Below are positions 47,922 through 53,169 of a stretch of 53,169 nt of DNA, one piece after another. Source of the stretch: an uncultured Collinsella sp. (GTDB lineage Bacteria; Actinomycetota; Coriobacteriia; Coriobacteriales; Coriobacteriaceae). The stretch is from NCBI GenBank assembly GCA_902494765.1, contig CABUUK010000007.1, positions 1 through 53,169 of the forward strand, read 5' to 3'. Under the pieces are notes generated by a model. That model was given only the letters and a program-made list of their open reading frames with translations, did no database searches and was not told the origin of the DNA. Numbering within the stretch: the first letter of the stretch is position 1; the number at the start of each line of letters is the position of its first letter. The position numbers and the translations under genes were made by a program.

Positions 47922-49010
47922 ATGGCTCATCGCTCCGTCATTCCGTTTGGCCCGCAGCACCCGGTGCTGCCCGAGCCGCTTCATCTGGACCTGGTGATCG
48001 AGGACGACCGCGTCATCGAGGCAATTCCGCAGATCGGTTTTGTGCACCGCGGACTCGAGAAGCTCACCGAAAAGCGCGATATGCATCAGTTTGGCTACAT
48101 TGCCGAGCGCATCTGCGGCATCTGCGCCGTGGGCCATAGCTGCGGCTATGCCAGCGCCTGCGAGCGCATGCTCGGCATCGAGGTGCCTGGCCGCGTGCAG
48201 TATATCCGCACCATTCTGCATGAGCTTTCGCGCATTCACTCGCATCTGCTGTGGCTGGGCCTGCTCGCCGACGCCTTTGGCTTCGAGGCGCTGTTCTATC
48301 GGTCATGGACCCTGCGCGAGCAGATACTCAAGATTTTTGAGAGCACTTGCGGCGGGCGCGTGATTCTGTCGATTAACGAGATCGGCGGCCTTAAGCACGA
48401 TATCGAGGACTCCGAGCTGGCGGGCATTGTCCAGACGCTCGATGCCATGCGTCCTGACTACGAGGCCCTGGTGCATACGTTTTTGGACGACAACAGCTGC
48501 GGCGAGCGCCTGCATGGCGTGGGCGTGATTAGCAAGAAAGACGCGCTGGAGCTTTCGATGGTCGGTCCGTTTGGGCGCGCCTCGGGCGTGGATTACGACG
48601 TGCGCATGTTCGGTGACGGCGCCTATGCGGACTTGGCCGCGTTTGAGCCCATCGTTGCTACCGACGGCGACTGCTATGCCCGCTGCCAGGTTCGTTGCGC
48701 CGAGGTCACGCAGACCATGGACATCATCAAAGAGCTGGTGGGCAAGATCCCGCACGACGGTATCGGCGGGCGCACCAAGCTTACGCCGGCCGACGGCGCG
48801 CGCGGCGAGGTTGTAATTGAGCAGCCGCGTGGCGAGGCGTATTACTATGTGCGCGGCAACGGCACCAAGAATCTGGACCGTTTCCGCGTGCGCACGCCGA
48901 CGTCGCAAAACCTGGCGGGTCTGACGCATGCGCTGCAGGGCGTGCTCCTTGCCAACGTGCCCATGATTATCCTGACCATCGACCCCTGCATTAGCTGCAC
49001 GGAAAGGTAG
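47922..49010 (+). CDS. echE: Ech hydrogenase large subunit (EchE, NiFe site)
   Basis: A 362-residue NuoD-related catalytic subunit. It keeps both NiFe-binding cysteine pairs that complex I has lost: RICGICAVGH (Cys65, Cys68) and DPCISCTER (Cys356, Cys359). The protein stops right after that last motif, so there is no C-terminal peptide to cleave in maturation. PQHPVLPEPLHLDL and YIRTILHELSRIHSHLLWLG are typical of this group. It reduces protons with electrons from ferredoxin, or the reverse. It lies 5 bp after echD. No hyp maturation genes are in the window. Confidence 0.94.
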   Translation: MAHRSVIPFGPQHPVLPEPLHLDLVIEDDRVIEAIPQIGFVHRGLEKLTEKRDMHQFGYIAERICGICAVGHSCGYASACERMLGIEVPGRVQYIRTILHELSRIHSHLLWLGLLADAFGFEALFYRSWTLREQILKIFESTCGGRVILSINEIGGLKHDIEDSELAGIVQTLDAMRPDYEALVHTFLDDNSCGERLHGVGVISKKDALELSMVGPFGRASGVDYDVRMFGDGAYADLAAFEPIVATDGDCYARCQVRCAEVTQTMDIIKELVGKIPHDGIGGRTKLTPADGARGEVVIEQPRGEAYYYVRGNGTKNLDRFRVRTPTSQNLAGLTHALQGVLLANVPMIILTIDPCISCTER

Positions 49011-49017
49011 GCACGGC

Positions 49018-49359
49018 ATGAGTTTGCTGACATTTGCCAAGACGGCCTTGGGCTCTATGGTCAAGCAGCCGGTCACGGTGTGCTATCCGCAGGAGAAGCT
49101 GACGGCGCCCGAGCGCCTGCGCGGGCACATCGTTAACGACATGGACGTGTGCATTTGCTGCGGCATGTGCGCGCGCCGCTGCCCGGCGGGCGCGCTCGCG
49201 GTCGATCGCAAGGGTGGAACGTGGTCGATTGATCCGTACGCCTGCGTCGTGTGCGGCGAGTGCATCGAGAGCTGCCCCAAGCGCTGCCTGACTATGGACA
49301 CCGCGCGCACTCCAGTCGCGGCGGACAAGACTCCCACGGTAGAAACCAAACCGGAGTAG
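49018..49359 (+). CDS. echF: Ech hydrogenase ferredoxin subunit (EchF)
   Basis: A 113-residue two-cluster ferredoxin-like subunit (NuoI-like). Cys45-48-51-55 (CICCGMCARRC) and Cys76-79-82-86 (CVVCGECIESC) each give a CxxCxxCxxxC set with Pro after the last Cys. It takes electrons from soluble ferredoxin and passes them to EchC. It is the last gene of the operon, 7 bp after echE. Confidence 0.94.
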   Translation: MSLLTFAKTALGSMVKQPVTVCYPQEKLTAPERLRGHIVNDMDVCICCGMCARRCPAGALAVDRKGGTWSIDPYACVVCGECIESCPKRCLTMDTARTPVAADKTPTVETKPE

Positions 49360-49391
49360 CTCTGGAATGGGGCTGGCATTGCGCTGGAATG

Positions 49392-49425
49392 GGGGCCGGC
49401 GGGGCAAAAATGCCCCACCGGCCCC
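49392..49425 (+). terminator. GC-rich hairpin after the ech operon
   Basis: GGGGCCGG-C-GGGGCA pairs with TGCCCC-A-CCGGCCCC over AAAA. No T-run follows, so it may be a stability hairpin or a weak terminator. Confidence 0.6.
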
Positions 49426-49457
49426 GCGCTTAAACGCGCGGCTGTGCCGTCGCGAAC

Positions 49458-49609
49458 AAAACTATGCCGGATTACGGGGCTGGATAGCGAACCTCCGACC
49501 ATACGGAAAATCGCAAAAACAAAACCGCAGGTAGATCGCTTGCTGTTTTTCAAAAATAGGGGGTATGGATGAGGTCTCCGAGCTTAGCCCCGTAATCCGG
49601 CATAGTTTT
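49458..49609. mobile_element. 152-bp element with 24-bp perfect inverted ends
   Basis: AAAACTATGCCGGATTACGG and four further bases (49458-49481) are exactly inverted at 49586-49609. About 104 bp lie between, with no gene. The form is that of a MITE or a very long hairpin. Confidence 0.75.
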
Positions 49610-49641
49610 GAAATGGCGCCATATCGGTGACAGCCCTTGAG

Positions 49642-49677
49642 CCCCCGGGGACGGAGGAAAACGGATCATTTTGGCCC
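49642..49677 (+). repeat. GGGGACGGAGGAAAACGGATCA repeat
   Basis: Plus-strand match to the repeat after xth (23251-23290, minus strand), sharing GGGGACGGAGGAAAAC and GATCAT. Confidence 0.6.
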
Positions 49678-49731
49678 GATGGCTCTGAGTCGCACCTATT
49701 TTCCTGCGAAAACGCTCGTGTCTCAACTTTG

Positions 49732-49749
49732 GTGAGACATTTGTCTCAC
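49732..49749. promoter_or_regulatory. TGTCTCA palindrome upstream of the adhesin
   Basis: GTGAGACA-TT-TGTCTCAC is a perfect palindrome. Two more TGTCTCA boxes lie near 49719 and 49794. The three copies within ~80 bp upstream of the adhesin gene look like an operator cluster. Confidence 0.4.
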
Positions 49750-49850
49750 GCCCAAAACAGAATCTGGAACATTTGTCAACTACCCTAATTGTGTCTCATT
49801 CCGTAACTTTAGGCTGATGCAAGGTCTGAGCCCGCGAGAAGGGAGACGCG

Positions 49851-52800
49851 ATGAGTAAGTACACGAGGGGTCTCTTGGCGGTGATACTGGCCGTAGTGCT
49901 GGTATTGCCGGCTGCAGCATTTGCCATGCTGCCCGAGGCCAACGCCAGGTCCAGCACCGGAATGGACGGACCGACAGCGACAAAGATAGTCGACTACGAC
50001 ACCAGCAACCACTGGAAGTTCTGGGCCGGCGGCTATGACGGCAGCAAGGTCACGACGCAAAACGTCGGCCGAATTTGGACGGATAAGACGGTCCAGGCAA
50101 TCGATGACGGGAAATCGGACTTTTTGACCACGCTTTCGGCGATATCTTCGACATCCGATACAACGTCGCTGGTTTCCAAGCCGCTCGACATCGTGATGGT
50201 GCTGGATGCCTCTGGCTCGATGGATGGTGAGATGGGTGGTGGAGGTTCGACCAAGCGTATCGATGCGCTCAAGAATGCTGCCAACCACTTTATCGATACC
50301 ATTGCCGAGCAAAACAAGAATGTTAAGGACGCGAGCAAGCAGCACCAGGTTGCCATCGTAAAGTTTGCGGGCAAGTCGACCAGTATCGTTGGCAACAATT
50401 TATACACCTCCGGTGGCCATGACTATAACTACTCTCAGACAATGCAAGAGTTGACGGCGTGCTCGGGTGATGGCGCAAAGAGCCTCAAGAAAACAATCAT
50501 TTCCATTGACCCTGCTGGTGCTACTCGTGCCGATAACGGCATGGCACTGGCCGAGGGAATTACTTCCAAACGCGAAGATGCCCAGAAGATCGTTGTGTTC
50601 TTTACGGACGGCACGCCCACAGACTTCCGTGACTTCAGCTCTACTGTTGCCGACAATGCCATAGCTGCCGCCAAGGGCATGAAAGATAAAGGCGCTACCG
50701 TCTACACCATCGGCATCTTTGACGGTGCGGATCCCAGTGCCGATCCTACGAGCTACAAGACAAGCGATGAAAATAAATTCATGCACGCCATGTCGAGCAA
50801 CTATCCCAAGGCGACTTCGTATACGAGCGGAAAGCTGGACGATCGCGTTGCCGGTGCTACTTATTACAAGTCTGCAGCCAACGCTGCAGAGCTAGATCAA
50901 GTCTTCGCAGACATCTCGAGTGCCATTACGTCGGGTAAGGGTTTCCCGACCAAGATCGAGGGCAACAATCCCAACGGCTCCGGTTACATCACATTCGAGG
51001 ACGAGCTGGGCGCCTTTATGCAGGTCGATAGCTTTACCGGTGCCGAGTACAACGGCAAGACCTATGGGGCCGCCACCAAGTCGACCGATGGCAACATCGA
51101 TACCTATACGTTTGATGGCGAGCTCGCCCATCTTGTAATTACGGTTGATCGCGCGGACGAGAACAATCCGCAGCGCGGCGACATCGTGACGGTCAAGGTC
51201 CCCGCATCGCTCATTCCGCTGCGCCGTTTTACCGTTGACGAGTCTGCGGGCACGTTTGTGGTTGACTCCACGGATGCCATCTCGCCTATCCGCGTTGCGT
51301 ATGCATCGAGCGTAAAGGCTATTGCACGCAAAAACCTGTTTACTCCCAATAACGTACCGGGACTGCAGGATTACATCAATGAGCACAAGGACGCCGATTC
51401 CAATACCGTTAGCTTCTACGCCAACAAGTGGACCGGCGACGATGCGGGCGATACGGTCGCAAGCTTTGAGCCTGCTGCTATGAACAGCTACTACTACTTC
51501 CAAAAGCTAACGCCCGTCTACACAGACGCGGCTTGCACCAAGCTCGCAACGGAAAAGCCTTCGGGCTCTAAGACCTATTGGTACAAAGATGAGTTTATGG
51601 CGCAGAACTCGTCGGGCGCGCCGTACGATGATTCCGTTTCGATCCCGGTTAAGGGAAGCGAGCTCGAAAACTTTGAAGGTGCTTTGGTAAAGGATGGCGA
51701 TCACTGGTCGATTAAGGCTGGCACCGCGCGCCTCGCCTTTATCAACCAGCTTCACACCACCAAGGAGCGTGTGGGCGGAAACCCGACGGACACCGCACGC
51801 GACGTGATCAATCCCCAGTGGAACAACACGAAGGTTGTTTCTGGTGCGACGAAGGTCAATGTCTACCTGGGCAATAACGGCAAGATTAGCTTTACGCTCA
51901 ATACCACGCCGACAACGTTGATAACTGCCGACTTTGGCCTGACCAAGGTGCTCGAGGGCCGCGACTGGACGGATGAGGACAAGTTTGAGTTTGGCCTGAC
52001 GTCCGAGGACAACGCCCCGATGCCCAGGTCCACGACTGCGTTTGCAACCAAGGGCCATGCGGACATTAGCTTTGGCGAGATTGCCTATGACAAGCCGGGC
52101 ACGTATGTCTACAAGGTTAGCGAGAAGCATGCCGGGACCACGGTCGACGGCATCGCCTACAGCAAGAACGTTGCAGAGTTCACCGTAACGGTGACACCCA
52201 ACGCAAAGGGAAAGCTCGAGGCTTCTGTGAAGAAGACCTCGGGCGAGGTCGAGTTCAAGAACACTTATGCTGCGGATCCTGTTGAGTCCAGCGTTACCAG
52301 CCAGATTGCCGTGGCCAAGTCCCTGACCGGGCGCGACCTTACGGCCGACGAGTTTAGCTTTGAGCTGCGCGAGATTAAGGGCGAGGACTCTGAGCTTATC
52401 GAGACTGTCAAGAATGACGCCGAGGGCAACGTTGCGTTCAACGCCATCAAGTACACCGAGATCGGTCAGCATACCTACACGCTGTATGAGGTTGCAGGCA
52501 ACGCCGGCGGTATCGCCTACGACGATACGGTCTACACCATCGTGACGACCATCAGCGATAACGGCAAGGGCCAGCTGGTGGCTACGCATAAGCTGCAGGG
52601 CGCCGAGGACGTTAAGAAGATTGAGTTTAAGAACTCCTACAACGTGACCCCCAAGAGCTCCAGCGTCACCGACAAGATCAAGGCGACCAAGGTTCTGGCC
52701 GGCCGCGACCTCAAGGCCAGCGAGTTCTCCTTCGAGCTCGTCGAGGGCGACAAGGTTGTCGCTACCGGCAAGAACGCCGCTGGCGGCAAGATCACGATGA

Positions 52801-53169
52801 GCGAGATCACCTACAACGAGCCCGGCAAGCACACCTACACGCTGCGCGAGGTTAAGGGCGGAACCACCAGCAAGGGCATCGCCTACAGCGATGCCAAGTT
52901 CACCATCGAGACCACCATCACGGACAACGGCGACGGCACCCTCAAGGCCGAGCACGTCCTGAAGGATGCCAAGACCGCTGAGTTCAAGAATTCCTACAAT
53001 CTGACCCCCACTGAGTCCAGCGTCACCGACCAGGTCACCGCGACCAAGTTCCTGACCGGGCGCGACCTCAAGGACGGCGAGTTCTCCTTCGAGCTCGTCG
53101 AGGGTGAGGGCGAGGACGCCAAGGTCGTCGCCACCGGCACCAACAATGCCGAAGGCAACATCACGATGA
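49851..53169 (+). CDS. Large vWA/Cna-B surface adhesin or pilin, 3' truncated by window
   Basis: Open from the ATG at 49851 to the window end, at least 1106 residues. Residues 1-25 are a signal peptide (RGLLAVILAVVLVLPAAAFA). A vWA domain follows, with the MIDAS motif DASGS at 119-123 and TDGTPTD later, so metal-dependent ligand binding is likely. From about residue 685 there are repeated ~115-residue units of the Spy0128/FctA isopeptide type. Each begins with a Lys in 'KxLxGRDLxxxEFxFEL' and ends with EFKN(S/T)Y, which gives the Lys-Asn isopeptide pair. Three whole units and the start of a fourth are visible. A cell-wall sorting signal would lie outside. AAGGGAG precedes the ATG. Confidence 0.92.
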   Translation, partial: MSKYTRGLLAVILAVVLVLPAAAFAMLPEANARSSTGMDGPTATKIVDYDTSNHWKFWAGGYDGSKVTTQNVGRIWTDKTVQAIDDGKSDFLTTLSAISSTSDTTSLVSKPLDIVMVLDASGSMDGEMGGGGSTKRIDALKNAANHFIDTIAEQNKNVKDASKQHQVAIVKFAGKSTSIVGNNLYTSGGHDYNYSQTMQELTACSGDGAKSLKKTIISIDPAGATRADNGMALAEGITSKREDAQKIVVFFTDGTPTDFRDFSSTVADNAIAAAKGMKDKGATVYTIGIFDGADPSADPTSYKTSDENKFMHAMSSNYPKATSYTSGKLDDRVAGATYYKSAANAAELDQVFADISSAITSGKGFPTKIEGNNPNGSGYITFEDELGAFMQVDSFTGAEYNGKTYGAATKSTDGNIDTYTFDGELAHLVITVDRADENNPQRGDIVTVKVPASLIPLRRFTVDESAGTFVVDSTDAISPIRVAYASSVKAIARKNLFTPNNVPGLQDYINEHKDADSNTVSFYANKWTGDDAGDTVASFEPAAMNSYYYFQKLTPVYTDAACTKLATEKPSGSKTYWYKDEFMAQNSSGAPYDDSVSIPVKGSELENFEGALVKDGDHWSIKAGTARLAFINQLHTTKERVGGNPTDTARDVINPQWNNTKVVSGATKVNVYLGNNGKISFTLNTTPTTLITADFGLTKVLEGRDWTDEDKFEFGLTSEDNAPMPRSTTAFATKGHADISFGEIAYDKPGTYVYKVSEKHAGTTVDGIAYSKNVAEFTVTVTPNAKGKLEASVKKTSGEVEFKNTYAADPVESSVTSQIAVAKSLTGRDLTADEFSFELREIKGEDSELIETVKNDAEGNVAFNAIKYTEIGQHTYTLYEVAGNAGGIAYDDTVYTIVTTISDNGKGQLVATHKLQGAEDVKKIEFKNSYNVTPKSSSVTDKIKATKVLAGRDLKASEFSFELVEGDKVVATGKNAAGGKITMSEITYNEPGKHTYTLREVKGGTTSKGIAYSDAKFTIETTITDNGDGTLKAEHVLKDAKTAEFKNSYNLTPTESSVTDQVTATKFLTGRDLKDGEFSFELVEGEGEDAKVVATGTNNAEGNITM

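Noticed and set aside
47922..49010. Complex I subunit NuoD
   Set aside because: Both NiFe-binding cysteine pairs are present, which NuoD lacks; the operon matches Ech hydrogenase.
51507..52955. 482-residue minus-strand frame opposite the adhesin
   Set aside because: The plus strand has signal peptide, vWA and isopeptide repeats in one frame; the antisense frame mirrors the repeats.

Overview
The window is a high-GC chromosomal segment that looks like a gut Coriobacteriia genome, most likely Collinsella. This is inferred from GC-rich codon use, the mix of actinobacterial-style biosynthetic genes with anaerobic Fe-S energy enzymes (an NfnAB-type transhydrogenase and an Ech-type [NiFe] hydrogenase), ECF and PTS transport, sparse -35 boxes, and isopeptide-type surface pilins. 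No database search was run, so the genus is inference.

Layout. 1-1404: a membrane protein of the putative ABC-transporter type IV family. 1701-5323: purine genes purF, purM, purN. 5476-7829: a lone PTS IIA protein, a parvulin-type foldase and a YqeY protein. 8116-11817: a four-gene polar amino-acid ABC transporter followed by a cytidylate-kinase-like protein. 11946-14185 (minus): nfnB and nfnA. 14559-19709 (minus): pth, prs and glmU, with a nuclease-like gene bracketed by two ~204-bp inverted-repeat elements inserted between prs and pth. 19903-23157: a self-contained ECF transporter (T, fused double ATPase, S). 23306-27548: exonuclease III, a sirtuin, a folP-folK fusion and a biotin-ligase-like protein. 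27647-29046: a DUF4143-type ATPase gene bracketed by three copies of a 41-nt palindrome. 29103-29876: coaX.

30074-40158 is a genomic island in the 3' end of an initiator tRNA-Met gene. Its ends are a perfect 58-bp direct repeat, and a degenerate internal copy at 35525 splits it in two. The left half has an RpiR-type regulator, a GH4 phospho-glucosidase, a PTS EIICB and an integrase remnant. The right half has a chimeric small ORF, an XRE regulator with a divergent small membrane protein, and an AlbA/ATPase-type regulator with its own operator-like array.

40591-42621 is an Old-Yellow-Enzyme-type Fe-S flavoenzyme, preceded by three tandem hairpins. 43062-43466 is a double-HTH protein. 43751-49359 is a five-gene Ech hydrogenase operon in which the NuoL-like and NuoH-like membrane subunits are fused into one 960-residue protein. 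The window ends inside a long vWA/Cna-B surface adhesin that starts at 49851.

Functionally, NfnAB (NADH, NADPH, ferredoxin) and Ech (ferredoxin, H2, ion gradient) would link fermentation redox pools to membrane energy. Intergenic space is rich in palindromic repeats, several sharing a GGGACAG/CTGTCCC motif. These repeat families, the bracketed nuclease and ATPase genes, and the fused Ech subunit are the points most worth follow-up.
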